DNA of 64,000 nt from the NCBI GenBank assembly GCA_022225965.2, contig JAKJXP020000077.1, positions 172,323 to 236,322 of the forward strand. The letters are read 5' to 3'. Both the position numbers and the translations under genes were made by a program. Positions 25,938 to 37,700 of this stretch are shown here, piece by piece (within the stretch, counting starts at the first letter, position 1; each line of letters starts with the position of its first letter). The stretch is from Diatrype stigma. Its lineage: Eukaryota > Ascomycota > Sordariomycetes > Xylariales > Diatrypaceae. The notes below the pieces were generated by a model. That model was not told where the DNA came from, made no database searches, and worked only from the letters and a program-made list of their open reading frames with translations.

Positions 25938-27122
25938 TCAAACGAGCCTCACAGCGCGCTGCCGTCTCGTGTGCCGCCCGCAGCGGTGCGGGTGTCTCGG
26001 CGAGCTGCGGTAGCAGACGGGCCGGGCATCCCCGCCGTCGTCGTCGGCCGCCCGGCCAAACTTCTGCGCCACCTCGCAGTACTCCCAGTCGGCGGGGAAG
26101 AAGTCGCGGATGTGCTTGTGGAGCTCGCAGCGCGCCGTGCGGCACTTGCGGCAGTACACCTGGCCGCGGGGCGACAGCACCGCCAGCGTGTTCTGCTTCC
26201 CACCACCACTACCACCACCGCTACCGCTACCGGTGCTGACGAACGGCCCCGCGTGCCGCCACACCCACTCCATGTCGTTGGGGCCTTCGCGGCGGGCGCC
26301 CAGCTGCGGCGCCGCGTACTTGGGCTTTCCACCACCGTCACCATTATCGTTCTTGCCGTGGTGCAGGGAGTGCAGGTTGATGTGCCGGAAGATGGCGTAG
26401 AACTGCCGGCTCGCGAGCCCCAGGCACGTGCCGTCGATCGGGTCCAGCAGGTCGAAGATGGCGTAGTGCAGCTCCGCCGGCAGGTCCGGCAGCGTGAGCG
26501 CCGTGCCCGGCTGGTGCGTCAGCGGCACCGGCTCCACGTCCATCACCGAGTACGAGCGCTGCGGCGCCAGGGGCATGCCCGGCCGCGCTGTTGCTGCTGT
26601 TGTTGTTGCTGCTGTGGTGGTGGTAGTGGTGGTCGGCTGGCGATGGTGGTGGTTGGATGCCGAGTGCTGCTGTGGAGCGGGAGGGGTGGGAATCCGCGCC
26701 GGCGAGTTCCTGCCACTGCTGGGGTTTCGGAGCAGCCGTTGGTACACCACCGCGAGAGCATCATCGCGGCGCTGGGCTTGGGCTTGGGCTTGGGCTTGGG
26801 CGCGGGCGACGCCCGCTGCCTCTGTTGGCTGGCGAGGCGTGTGTGACGCGTTGATGTGCTGCTTCCCCTGTACTTGAGGCAAGATGGAGATCTGCTGGTC
26901 GGTGCAAGAGAACGCCCTTCGAGGCAGGCGAATGACGTAGTTTTGGGATCCCTGCTGCTGCTGCTGCTGCTGCTGGTGGTGGTGCCCTTGCTGCTGATGA
27001 TGATGCCCCTGGGCTGCGGCGGCCATGTTGAGGTCCGCAAAGCTGCCCGAGAGACCCAGTGGTTCGACCGTGTCCGCCATCTCCCCCGCGAGCGAGTTGC
27101 TTGCTCGAAGTACTTCCGCCAT
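25938..27122 (-). CDS. F-box-like domain protein with Cys/His-rich C-terminus
   Basis: A single-exon frame of 394 residues. The N-terminal half is low complexity: His/Gln runs (about 40-57), an Ala-Gln dipeptide run and a Thr/Ala run. A probable F-box follows at about 207-245 (LPDLPAELHYAIFDLLDPID, then GLASRQFYAIF). The C-terminal part has CRKCRTARCELHKHIRDFF, WEYC and VAQKFGR, ending in a His/Arg/Cys-rich tail. This F-box plus basic Cys/His region recurs in a family of fungal F-box proteins. F-box proteins are expected to bind Skp1 and present substrates to SCF ubiquitin ligases; the substrate is unknown. No intron is needed. The 291-codon antisense frame at 25971-26846 is a shadow produced by GC-rich codon bias. 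Confidence 0.8.
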   Translation of the reverse strand: MAEVLRASNSLAGEMADTVEPLGLSGSFADLNMAAAAQGHHHQQQGHHHQQQQQQQQGSQNYVIRLPRRAFSCTDQQISILPQVQGKQHINASHTPRQPTEAAGVARAQAQAQAQAQRRDDALAVVYQRLLRNPSSGRNSPARIPTPPAPQQHSASNHHHRQPTTTTTTTAATTTAATARPGMPLAPQRSYSVMDVEPVPLTHQPGTALTLPDLPAELHYAIFDLLDPIDGTCLGLASRQFYAIFRHINLHSLHHGKNDNGDGGGKPKYAAPQLGARREGPNDMEWVWRHAGPFVSTGSGSGGGSGGGKQNTLAVLSPRGQVYCRKCRTARCELHKHIRDFFPADWEYCEVAQKFGRAADDDGGDARPVCYRSSPRHPHRCGRHTRRQRAVRLV

Positions 27123-30100
27123 TGTTCTTTTTCTTCTTTTTCTTCCTCTTATTTCCTTACTGGGGTTTATCGGAGCCCGGCTCTCGGAACCGGAATCGAG
27201 AGCCTAGGCTAGTGTTGACCACGTGAACCCCCTACAATCGTTCCAGTGTCCACCAACGGTGATGTTAGGCACTAAGATGTTTAGTTCACGATCTTGAACT
27301 TGGCGTAGTAGTTAGCTGGTAACCGTAAGCAGGACCGATCGGTCTTTCTTAAGATAGTCGTCGAGATGATTGTCGAAGTAGTTGGTGTGATATGTGGTAG
27401 ACAAATACTAGGCGATGTGTGTCTCCTGAAATATCTTTCGATCCACAGGTAAATGACTTTCTAACGTCTCGGGGCAGGAGAGGAGACGGGATGGGGAGGG
27501 GGGGTGGGAGGAGTCTCGTGAGGTTTATAAAGCAGTCCCCCATCCCAGCTCTCACAGGCAGGACAGGGAGAGACTGGTCTGTTCTGTGGGGAGCTATCCA
27601 CCCCAGCCAATTTGACACATTGTCTCCGCTGACGATGCCCACACGGGCGGGCTGGCGGGCAACCCATCGTGATGGTTTTGTACATGGGCGGGCCTGGGCT
27701 AGCCCTCTAGTAAAGGCGGATGCTCCGGTAGCGTTCGCGAAATCTAGCACTAGCACCTGGCTAACATCCTGTATTGTACCTCCATAGTTACTTAATCAAT
27801 TGACTGGCATACCAAGTACATATGTAGGTACGTAGTTGGCAGTAGAGATAGATGTAAAAAAAGTTCTGGGTTTATTGACTATCTAGCCTATGGTAATGAG
27901 TGAGACTGAGCCTCGACTTCGTGTCGCTACTCGGCAATCGATGGGCTGAGCCCGCGATGGCCCGAGGGACTCTTATGCAGTTAGCTCCTGGAGATCGTTA
28001 CTGGAAATCCACATTATAGTAGGGGACCGCTCTCGCCTCCGGCTCTGACCGTGTCCTTTGCAGACCCAGTTATTTGCGAGAAAAGACCGACGACCCGCCA
28101 CACGATCTGACGATGTGGGAAGCGAAAAAATGCGCCCAGGTCGGGGAGGGACTCAGGGACCCGGGCCCGTCTTTAGTGATTACTCGCGCACTTTTTCGTA
28201 AGCGGCTTGTTTCGTCAAGAATGTTGGTTTATAGCGTGCCGTTTCCTGGGTTCTTAGAATCTACTCTACGTACATATACATGAGTATCTACATATAACTG
28301 CTCGAGTCGCCATTTGTACAGCTAAGCTTCCCTTTCTCGCTCTCACCGACCTTAGTGGTATCCCTGCCAAGATCTGAACGGTGAGCGTTTGGAGAGGCAA
28401 CGGGGAAGAAAGGAGGAAGTGTCTTCCAGAGCTGGTCAAAGTTGTGGGTTTCCTCTTATGCTCACAGATCACTACACACTCTCTCTCCTGCTAGGTATTC
28501 CTGACTGTGGGGAAGCGCCTCGGACAGGAGATCCACGCCTGGCCGATCTCCCAACGTACACCAGAAAGAACCAAATGCCGGAAAAGGAGGCCGAGTTTTC
28601 CCGCGTGGCCGGGGAGAGAAGGACGGAATGACGTGACGCTCCGCAGGCCGGGCCTAGAGGCGAGAGAGAAATCTTGACTCGGTCGTGGACTATATTGATT
28701 ATAAGTGGTTCGGGTTGCGCATCGGATGTTTCTTTAGTGACCCCGTCGATGCGATGCGCGGTTGGTTGGTTGTCTCCCATCACGGAAGCATGCCATGTCT
28801 ACGTGTAAAATCCGTTGAATCAAAGCACGTCTATGCAATCGACGTAGTCGGAGCACATGGTTTCGTTGGACCAAACTCATGGTTAGTTACCATGTCGTAG
28901 CTCTCCAACGGTTTTGCTCGCTCGCTCGTTCTGTTCGCTTCATTCGCATGTGACGTGTGGACAGGGGCCGCGAAGAGCCAGCAGCAGCAGCCTAGATCTT
29001 CTCCGAGATCCTGGGATTGCTGCACTTCCACATTCTGCGTAGCGATAACTACAATAGCTAGGTGGTAGAGGATCCAACCCCTGATGTGACAGTACCTACA
29101 TACTTTCAGACCCTGGAATCTTCACATGGCTCGAAGAAGTAATGAACCGCATGCTACATCGATACCGCCCGCATACCGCAAAATCCCACTCCTTGCCGTT
29201 CGCGTAGGTAGTCGGCCAAGTGTCATCCATGACCAACCGGGAGGTGGAGACCCCTGACAACTGCCCCCAGGTCTTGATATTGTTATTCGGTTCGGATCAG
29301 GCCGAACGCATCCAAAAACATCTTACGAGTTTCTCTTCCGACCACGGAGGTGGTCGCCGTCTCGTCTCATGTTACGTGCGCGTGCAGTCTTCACCCATCG
29401 TCCAAGGGATTCTTCGCTCGGAGATAGTATATCATCACGTTCCACACCCTTCTATGCCCCCTAGCGAGCGCTCTAATACCATATTGGAAACTGGCAGACT
29501 GGGTACATCATATACAGCTACTCTACGTACATATGTAGTTAGTTACTACGTGGAGAGCAGAAGGAGATGTCCAGACGGTTCCATAAGTGATCATATGGCC
29601 CTCTTCCCCTTCTAGTCCTTCCAGAAGGAGATCGATGCACTCTTTCTTTACGAAGTAACTGACTATCTCTAGTAGGTATCAACTCGGTCTGTTCTCTGCA
29701 CACATAGTCTTAACTACTACATAGCGACGTAGGTATTGTACATATATAACCATGGTATCCCCGTGCCCTGTCCACACCGCCTCTCCACCAACCGCATCTC
29801 CTGTTGCGTTGCGGATCGATGCTATAGCTAGCAGCCTACTGTACATATGTATGTACCTATGAGATAGCCAGTGTAAGACCCTGAATTTCTGACGATCTCC
29901 AGCCTGCTTGGCAAGCAGTAAGGCGCAGGCAAGTGATAAGTGGCTTTGGTCCTTATCTCATGCTGCTTCTGGGCGTTGGGGAAGGGCAACACATAATCTG
30001 CACCTGAGTGAGAATAACTACTTGAAGTATTTAACGGGGAGGATAGCTAAGGTTACAGCTAGGCAATACCTATGTAGAATGAAAGATCCCCTAAGAACAG

Positions 30101-30650
30101 CAAGACGAGAAAGACCGGCGACGGGAAGACGAAGAAGCTGCGGATTACGTAAAATCGTAGTCAGACATATTATGTGTATTTTCCCTTCCACGTTGGACAT
30201 CTCTTTGGTGATCAACTCAACAAGAAATGCCATACTTCGCAGTTGGTTACTAGTACATGAGCCCAGCTATTGCAAACCGGAGACAGAACCCCCTGATCCA
30301 TCGCATGAGTGACTGACCAATTTTGGGTATTATGCATATACCAAGTTGCCCCCCACCCCTTTCGAAATGCATGATTAGAAGAAACCTTCCTCTGAAGTCA
30401 GGCAGGGTATCGATTTTTTATAGTTTCCCTATCCCCCATGCAAATATACGCCCACAGTAGTTTTCCTCCCTCCCCCTACGTGCGGGCTCATGGCAGCATC
30501 GGCGCTTGTTCGTCGGCCATACCTTATGGTAAGAAGGTGAACGCAGATGGCAACGCGGCTTATGTGTATCAACAGCCCCCCCGGTTGGTTAGTTTGGTAT
30601 ACCGTCTCGGCAATCGCACATCGTCGACATGTTGTTCTTTCTTTTCTTTC
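27123..30650. other. intergenic, no supported gene
   Basis: This 3.5-kb gap contains the leader of the F-box gene at its left edge. Frames at 27349-27787, 29220-29615 and 29908-30312 are open, but opposing strands are open over the same bases and no domain, signal peptide or splice pattern is visible. No RNA gene was recognised. Confidence 0.45.
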
Positions 30651-31396
30651 TTATACCGCAACCCAGATGACGGTGATGACCACGTCCATGCCCTTGGCCT
30701 CGCCGCCGTCGTACTTGAAGCTCCACAGGCCGTCGGTCTTCTGGTCCCAGAATGCCTGGGTCGCCGCGTGCATGCCGCGCCGCCCGACATGGGGCTTGCC
30801 GTCGGTGGCGGTGGGGCCGTCGCTGCTGGTGCTGATGTGCGGCTCGTCGGCCTTGGCCTCGCTCCCGCCCTTGGGCTTGTTCAGCGCGGACGTGGGGATG
30901 AGGTGCTGGACGATCGTGCTGTTCACGACGAACTTGTGCGAAGGGCCTTGCGAGCCGGGAGGGGTCGACTCGGAGATGATGGCCTTGATGATCGAGTTCT
31001 GAGTGGTTGGGCGCGGCAACGTCAGCGTTGGGCATGAAGACTCGGGGGGCTAATATTTCTACTTCCAGCTTGTTGAAGAGGGAGGGGTCTGAGGACGTAC
31101 GATTATGGATGTGTTCCAGCCCTCGACCTTCGCATGCTCGTAGTATTCCGCGCTACCGATGGCGCTTTGGCAAGCCTGTAATTCATCTGCTTAAGTACCG
31201 TGTCTCATGGGGGTTCTCGCGTATTCCTTTCGGGCGATCGAGGTTGATGTAACGTACGTCCATGGCGATCTGCTTGAGCCTGGTGTGGGAAAGGGGCTAT
31301 CGGACGGGGTTGCGATTAGTATAAGTTGAACCGCTTCTGCCGAGGATTTGTAGTTGGTTTCGGTGCACGACTTACAGCGGTCGACTGCGAAGCCAT
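30651..31396 (-). CDS. Tctex1-type dynein light chain
   Basis: Exons 31396-31376 (21 nt), 31296-31258 (39 nt), 31175-31101 and 30998-30651 give 160 residues, all junctions in phase 0. Tctex1 light chains dimerise on the dynein intermediate chain and help the motor carry cargo along microtubules. Seen: TRLKQIAMDACQSAIG, then YYEHAKVEGWNTSII, then HKFVVNSTIVQ, and the family's closing strands AFWDQKTDGLWSFKY, DVVITVIWVAV. Between the middle strands is a polar insert of about 35 residues (Lys/Gly/Ser/Asp-rich), longer than the loop in animal proteins. The exon 2 acceptor is set by frame: GATAG ending at 31297 gives the correct phase, while the nearer CCAG does not. The gene is divergent from vtc1. 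Confidence 0.88.
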
Positions 31397-32603
31397 CTTG
31401 ACTACGGGGATGGGCGAAGTGTAAGGTGTTGTCTGAGGTGTGTTGAAAGCGTTCGCGATCGAGAGGCAAGAATCGTCGGGTGAGGAGAAGGGAAGATGCA
31501 AACTCGGGCCTCAGGTCGTACTGAATCGAACAAGGTACCTATTTGGTAATTTGGTGATCCAAAGAAATAGCCTTCAGTTTGCAGGTGTGCACTTTTTTTA
31601 TATTACAAGACTGGTTTGAATCGAGATTTTTGCGATCAGAAGGGCATCAATTAGGTTGACAAATAAAAATCCCGTTAAAGTATGTAGATGCTATGCGTAT
31701 GTGATTGGTTTGGTGGTGATGCACATGCAAATGCAAGGCAGGCAAGCAAGACATGGAAGCAAGGCTTAATTTGAGAAAATAAATGAGGAGTACTTCCAAG
31801 ACTTCGTAGCACCCGACTAATAGCGAATAGCGGGTGGCCAGCCGTGCACTGCAGTGCAGCCTTGTAAAGTGTGGCTTGCTAGCACTGAAGCACTGAAGCA
31901 CTGATCAGAGTCCCAGAGTCCCGAGGTCCCAGAGTCCCCAGTTCCCCTCGTCCAGTCAGTGCACACATGCGAAGCTTCGTACCCACGGAGTACCTAGACG
32001 CCAACCTCCGCTTCGAAGTTCAATCCGTTACGTACGTACCTATCCCCCCATAATGCCAGCCGCGGGGCACACATCAGTGCAAGCGCACAGGCCCTGAGCC
32101 CATGAAAGCCACTCGTAGCCGTCGCAGGCCACACGTGCCCCTTTAGTGCTAGTCCCGGCAGAGACACTAGAGCTCAACTCGAACGAACTTACCCAGTTGG
32201 GTAAAAGCTCCCTCACTTTCTTCCATCATAGCTCAGGCCTTCCTGGTCTTCTAGCCTCTCGCATTTGCTCCAGGATCTTCTCACGATAGTTGTAGTATTT
32301 TATCTCTTATCCTCAATTCAACCATCAGCTTCTTTTTTTGCTTCGTCTATTCGGCCAATCTTCTTTCATATACGAACACCGCATAGCTACCAATTGCTTG
32401 ATCTTCCGCATTGCTTCGTACCCGCGATCTACTCCTTCCGTTTACAAGACGAGAGCGCTGTTCGAGATAAGAGAAGTGTCCGGGGAGGTAGCTCACCCAA
32501 CCAGCCACTGCGAAACCGAGATCATCGATTTTTCCTCCTACAACACAACCCGAGCAGCCAATTAAGCCGTTGCCACCGAGTTCGCCTTATCGGTACCTCC
32601 AAG
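31397..32603. other. divergent promoter region between the Tctex1 gene and vtc1
   Basis: This 1.2-kb stretch holds both leaders. Open frames near 32265-32684 (plus) overlap the vtc1 start and are leader sequence rich in TTC and CTC. A CACGTG lies at 32132-32137. There is no gene within. Confidence 0.55.
32132..32137. promoter_or_regulatory. CACGTG E-box upstream of vtc1
   Basis: A CACGTG hexamer lies about 470 bp before the vtc1 ATG. In budding yeast and Neurospora the bHLH phosphate regulators Pho4 and NUC-1 bind such sites, and yeast VTC genes are phosphate-regulated. The match is only six bases, and about a dozen others occur in the window, so its function is an inference. Confidence 0.3.
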
Positions 32604-33091
32604 ATGTCGAGCCAGCCTCTCCTTCAGACCGCGCCAGGTATAAACAAACAAGCCGCCCTTCTTTCTATCAAGAGGAAGCCGTGAATAATAACCATCGGAC
32701 TCTTCTCGTTCTCTCTTATCTAGGCAAGCGCATCGCGCTCCCGACGCGCGTCGAGCCCAAGGTGTTCTTCGCCAACGAGCGGACGTTCCTGTCGTGGCTG
32801 AACTTCACCGTGATCCTGGGCGCGCTGGCCATCGGCATGCTCAACTTCGGCGACCGCCCGGCCTTCATCTCGGCCTTCCTCTTCACCGGCGTCGCCATGC
32901 TGACCATGATCTACGCCCTCTTCACCTACCATTGGCGCGCCAAGTCCATCCGCGTCCGGGGCCAGGCCGGCTTCGACGACCGCTTCGGCCCCACCGTCCT
33001 GGCCATCATCCTGCTGCTGGCCGTCGTCGTCAACTTCGTCCTCCGCATCACCTACGCCGGCGCCGCCGGCGGCAAGAAGAACTCGAACTAA
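32604..33091 (+). CDS. vtc1: vacuolar transporter chaperone Vtc1
   Basis: Exons 32604-32637 and 32724-33091 give 133 residues, close to the usual size of about 130. Vtc1 is the small membrane subunit of the VTC complex, which makes polyphosphate and moves it into the vacuole. Seen: a short N-terminus ([12 protein letters not shown]), then [20 protein letters not shown] leading into the first of three hydrophobic segments (about 40-60, 68-90, 106-127). The charged motif before segment 1 ([16 protein letters not shown]) is diagnostic of the DUF202/VTC membrane domain. The donor is GGTATAA and the acceptor ATCTAG; they join in phase 1 to give APGKRI. The coding sequence of exon 2 is strikingly GC-rich at third positions, suggesting strong codon bias. 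Confidence 0.95.
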
Positions 33092-33838
33092 CTAAAGCCA
33101 GAATGAGCAAATCAAGTACGTCGGATGGGGAGGGGGGAGGTTTCGTCTAGAGGGGGAAAAGAAAATACAGACGAACACCCACACACACGTACCAGACTAC
33201 TAAGTTGCCCGATGAACGGACGTTGCTGGAACCTTTTCGCTTCGCCATCGGGGTTTGTGGTGCTAAGGAGGAAAGGGCTACGACTGGCTGGTCATGAGCA
33301 CGAGCACGAGTACGAGCACGATCGAAATGCGAATTGGAATAATCTACTCATGACACCCATCCCGTGTATGGATAAAAGGTTTCGAGGATGAAAACCCCGA
33401 CAGCAGCTATAGCGAAGCGAACAGAGCACGGGTGAAGACCACGACGTATGCAGGTTGTCAAGGGGTTCAGGGGGTCGGCTGGGTGGATGTTCATTCCAAA
33501 ACAAGCGCGAGTGCGACAACGCTGACGATGTGTTGGAATTGTTTAGATCGCATTGGCATTGCGAGGCAACCTGCCATGCCCAGGGGGTCTGTGTAAATTT
33601 GAACATACTGGTGTTGATATTGAAATTGTTGGTATTGGCGTTGTCTCATACTTTTGTTGGATACTGGGAACTATAGGAGGGGGCAGCATTGTAGCCGGGC
33701 TAGGTGAATGAATAAGAACCCCCTTTCCTTACCTAAGATGAAGGCGGCATTGTGATGCTCACCCCTAGAGCACGAATGTATCTATTGTATCTAGTTTGCT
33801 GATCTACGACCTGTATTTCCAGAGTTTCAATTTTTCTT
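33092..33838. other. intergenic between convergent vtc1 and the Alba-domain gene
   Basis: 3' UTR sequence from both sides. Short CACGAG and TACGAG repeats lie near 33298-33320. There is no supported gene. Confidence 0.5.
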
Positions 33839-34702
33839 TCATGATGGCGACGCATTGGTCTGCTCTCCGTACCGTTTCTTGAGCTCCTCGATAGGAACCC
33901 GAGAGAGGAACAAGCTCATGGCAGGCGTTCCTCTGAGAAGCGGCTGTTTCTCAATAGCTCTCTCGAAAGGGGTCTTCATAGTCTCGAAATGCCCATCATC
34001 GTCGTCTCCGTCGTCATCACCGTCGTCGTCGTTATTGCCGTCATCATCAGAGGCACGGTTGTCGCCCATCCTCGTATCCTCTTCAGCTCTGCTATTCTTC
34101 TTCTTGTTCTTCCTCTTTTCCTGCCTGCTCTGATCTCTCGGCCGCTCCTTGATCTCCTCTCCCAAGGCGATGTACTGAAACCACCTTCCCTCCGCCGCGG
34201 CCCCTTCCCCTTCCCCCTCCCCTCCGCCCCCGTCCTGCTTCCGCTTCGGCTTCTCTAGTTCGCGCTTCGCGATCTCGGCGATCGCGATCACCTTCCCCGC
34301 GTCGGCCGCCTTGGCGCGCAAGACGGACAGCTTCGGTTTCGCGGAGGTCGCTGCGGAGGAAGGATTTGCGTCGTTTTCATGATGGCCGTCGATGTGCCGC
34401 AGGACGGCGCGCACGCGGTTCTGGATCTTCGAGGACGAGATGACCGAGTGCACCTGGACGTCGTATCGGTCCTCCACGCTGTTGGCGGCCGCGATCTCGC
34501 CCGGCGTTGAGAGGTGGAGGCTCTCTCCGAGGCGGATCTTCTTGGCTGAGGGCTCCGGGGTGGATGTGGACGTGGACGTAGCGGGGCCGGCCCCGACCCC
34601 AGGGCTCGGGCCGTCGGCGGTGTCAGCCCGTTTTCGTTTTGGTGCCGTCGCGTCGGCGATGCTCTGTTGCTGTTGCTGTGGGGGTTTTGTTGGGGCGGCC
34701 AT
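33839..34702 (-). CDS. Alba-domain DNA/RNA-binding protein
   Basis: A single exon of 287 residues. The Alba fold is recognisable in two parts. The first (about 78-106) is YDVQVHSVISSSKIQNRVRA followed by VLRHID. The second (about 122-147) is KLSVLRAKAADAGKVIAIAE and IAKRELE. A strand WFQYIALGEEI follows after a Gly/Glu-rich insert. The N-terminus is basic and Pro-rich; the C-terminal third has a long Asp/Asn/Gly acidic run and a conserved-looking tail (TPAMSLFLSRVPIEELKKRYG). Alba-like eukaryotic proteins include the Pop6/Pop7 and Rpp20/Rpp25 subunits of RNase P/MRP. Which branch this one belongs to is not clear from sequence alone, so no symbol is given. The gene converges with vtc1. Confidence 0.82.
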   Translation of the reverse strand: MAAPTKPPQQQQQSIADATAPKRKRADTADGPSPGVGAGPATSTSTSTPEPSAKKIRLGESLHLSTPGEIAAANSVEDRYDVQVHSVISSSKIQNRVRAVLRHIDGHHENDANPSSAATSAKPKLSVLRAKAADAGKVIAIAEIAKRELEKPKRKQDGGGGEGEGEGAAAEGRWFQYIALGEEIKERPRDQSRQEKRKNKKKNSRAEEDTRMGDNRASDDDGNNDDDGDDDGDDDDGHFETMKTPFERAIEKQPLLRGTPAMSLFLSRVPIEELKKRYGEQTNASPS

Positions 34703-37700
34703 GACGCGACACGCCGTAGCCCTTAGCCTGAGTCGGGACTTGATAAGGGATCTCTCGCTATGGACCGCCTAAGTGCATGCTGGAAAGGCACTTTACTGTT
34801 CTTGGGTGATGCTTCATGAAGGGGTGGATGGATGGCCGTGAGAATGACTGATGAATTCACTGGTGCAGGTTAAAGTCAAGCAACCTTACCTAAGGATATC
34901 CTTATCGATAACCTTAGATCATGCATGCAGGCACGGGACATCGGAATGATGCAGGGATCTAGCCTGGGAGTATGAGATAAGCCTACAGGTACTAAGATAC
35001 CTACTATACCTAGTTACTCAGGTACTACAGGCCTTAGGCCCTCAAGGTACCTCTTTGATTAACTATTTCTGTCATATTGCGATACTACAGCTCAAAATAA
35101 ACACTTGAATTATAACAAGTCACTTCAGGGAAGCTCGCAATATTGACTCCAATAAATGATCTCTTATCCTAGATAGCTAAGTATGTCCTACCTCGGGTCT
35201 CGTTGCAGTCCGTTTCCCGGTGTGTCGAGAAGATGTGGCTGAAGTTAATGAGGATTTGTCAAAGGATTGTAGGGTTTCCATGCAGTGCAACGTCATGATC
35301 GATATTCTATCCTACCTGCAGTAGGTATTTGTAGGAGGCATGGGTGACTACCAGGATCCGCATCCAGTCATCAACCAGCACGCAACCTTGAAATATTTCA
35401 GTGCTCTTTTGTTCGTCGATGAACATAAGCGCATCGGGCATGGTGGCCACAATACGGGAAGCTGCCCTTTAACAAATCGAACCTAGAAGTATCGTAGAAG
35501 TATAGGTCTTCCATAAAGCCCGTGGTGTGTTCGTACAACCAAGTCAGATAAGATGTCGGAGGCAGAAACAGGACTTGAATCAAGTAGATGTTGCAATAAG
35601 ATCTGCTGCATTTCTACGAGTTGACATGATGATTGGCTCGTCAGCTTTTATCATCTCCCTGTCATCAGGGCGACTAATGCAGCCACTTTTCCCTCGGGCT
35701 GCCGCTAAGATCATGCATATTGGAACTGATAGGCCGGGCCCCCGGCCCCTATGCTCTGATGCGACCTTCTCTGCGACATACGGTTCACAATAATTCCATG
35801 GGAATCCCATGGGGAAGGTTGTTGTGGCCAATCAGTAGGTAGTATCGGTTTCAGCGCTCGGATCGACTTCAGTGTTACACGTCTAGCAACTTTGGAGCCT
35901 CGCCTCGAAGCATTCCCAAACATCTGAACCGGATGCCTTGTCGTTCAACGGACTTGGCCAACAGAACAGGCTCGCTATCAAGTTCCAAGCAGGCAACAGG
36001 CTCGTCTGATAAGTTACTACCAGGTATACCAGCCATACATACCATCGTCAAGCTGTGCGGGAGAACATCTTTAGGTTCTATATCATGAAACCTCCTTGAA
36101 GCTGATTGGCTGCGTCCGTATCTGGTCCAATCCAGAAATAGGTAGATAAGACATCACCACGATTAATGACTCTAGATGACTACCTACCTACGTAAGCACT
36201 TATGTAGTAGAACTATGAAGAACTGTCAGTTGGTAGGCAGTTGCCTCGTATATGATGCCCATACTTCGCACAGGCAAATGAATTCCTGCCAGGACTATAT
36301 CAATAGCTGAGATACATCGGATATAGGGAGGTAGGTAGGCATGCGGTTTAAGAGGTAAGACGTAAGTGCATGTGGGTGGCCGCGTATGTGCTTCATCAAG
36401 TGTTAGATATCAGAGTACCAGAGTACCTACCTGGTAGCATACCTCGTACTTTCGTACCAACCTCCGTATTGCCTGACAGCAAAACGGAGGGAGTACATGT
36501 ATCCCACCGTCACCCAACCGTCAACCCGCGTCCGTCTACGGCGTAAGACCTCCAAATCGTTAAACGGACTGTTCCCTGTTCCGCCCGCCTCAATTTAGAG
36601 GTGGGGCTCAATACCAAATTACGATATGAGCTAGCATTAATACAATCGACTGCCCCGGCCGTGTCATCTTACTCGTACCCAACCTACATGCACACGGTAT
36701 GTACAGTTATGAGTGCATTGCCGACAAACGTACAACATTCACACCATCTTGCACAATTAATGCCTCCATAATATCCCATAATAGTGCAGGCGTATACCCA
36801 CCGGGGGAGCACCCCCTAGGCTGCCAGACTACTAGGCGAAGTACCTACTAGACTGCTACGTAGTACCTCGTAAGCTGGTACTATCGAAACAATCTGGGCG
36901 TCCCCAGGCATGGAAACCTTGGAACCTTGGAACTTTGGAATCAATCACTCAATCACTCCCCTCCCTCCCTTCGAGACTGGGCCAACTGGAGGTAAGCATA
37001 ACCGGCTAGCAAGCAACCCACCACCCCATCATCACCCATCACCCACCCTGCCACCACCCTACAACGACCGGCCGACCGCCCATCGCATCATCGCCCTGCT
37101 CTTTTCGCATCTTTCAACAACTGTCTTCACTCCATTCCACCCTGACAGGAAGAAGAAGACGAAGAAGAGCAGCCACCACCCACCTGCACCGGAAGACAAG
37201 CAAACCTCCAAGTCGCGCGCATTGTCTCTCTTTCCCAACTATCTGCTTTTTAATATACTTCGCGCATTCCTTTATCGAGGTTCCCATCTTCATCGCTTTT
37301 TATTTTCAATTACCCCTGCCAATTTAAAAAGGGGCCTATCAAGTATCAACAAGGAACGGTCGCGCGTGCATTCAGGCATTCACCTGCCTAACCTACCTAC
37401 ATAATACCAAACAATCAGACAATCAAGTCATCATTCTTTCTTCCACGCGCAACAAGCTTAATCTGCGTTTGCCCTCGAGAGAAATCCTATTTGGCGCAGG
37501 TCGCAAAACAAGACGCAGTTTGCGATCGCACTCACCTATATATTTACATACGTAATTGTCGTTTTGCAGTCGAGTTAACCCGAGTCGGTCAGCCCGCTTG
37601 TTACAGTTTAGGACTTGAGAAGTGGAAAGGAGAAGGCTAGGAAGAGAACAGACAGGCAGTAGGTAGCGGAAAGGCTCCTGCAGCACCACAGCACCGCAGC

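Noticed and set aside
25971..26846. 291-codon plus-strand frame opposite the F-box gene
   Set aside because: It is fully antisense to a gene with recognisable motifs and arises from GC-rich third positions; its Arg/Val/Ala composition is typical of a shadow frame.
29908..30312. 134-codon plus-strand frame
   Set aside because: It has no domain or splice context, the opposite strand is open over part of it, and its composition is unlike the real genes here.
35527..35600. Possible tRNA-like arm near the GATTCAAGTCC word on the minus strand
   Set aside because: No cloverleaf with matching acceptor stem or A box could be drawn around it.
36910..37404. 164-codon plus-strand frame rich in Pro, His and Ser
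   Set aside because: It is pyrimidine-rich, leader-like sequence without conserved motifs and more likely belongs to the promoter or 5' UTR of the downstream gene.
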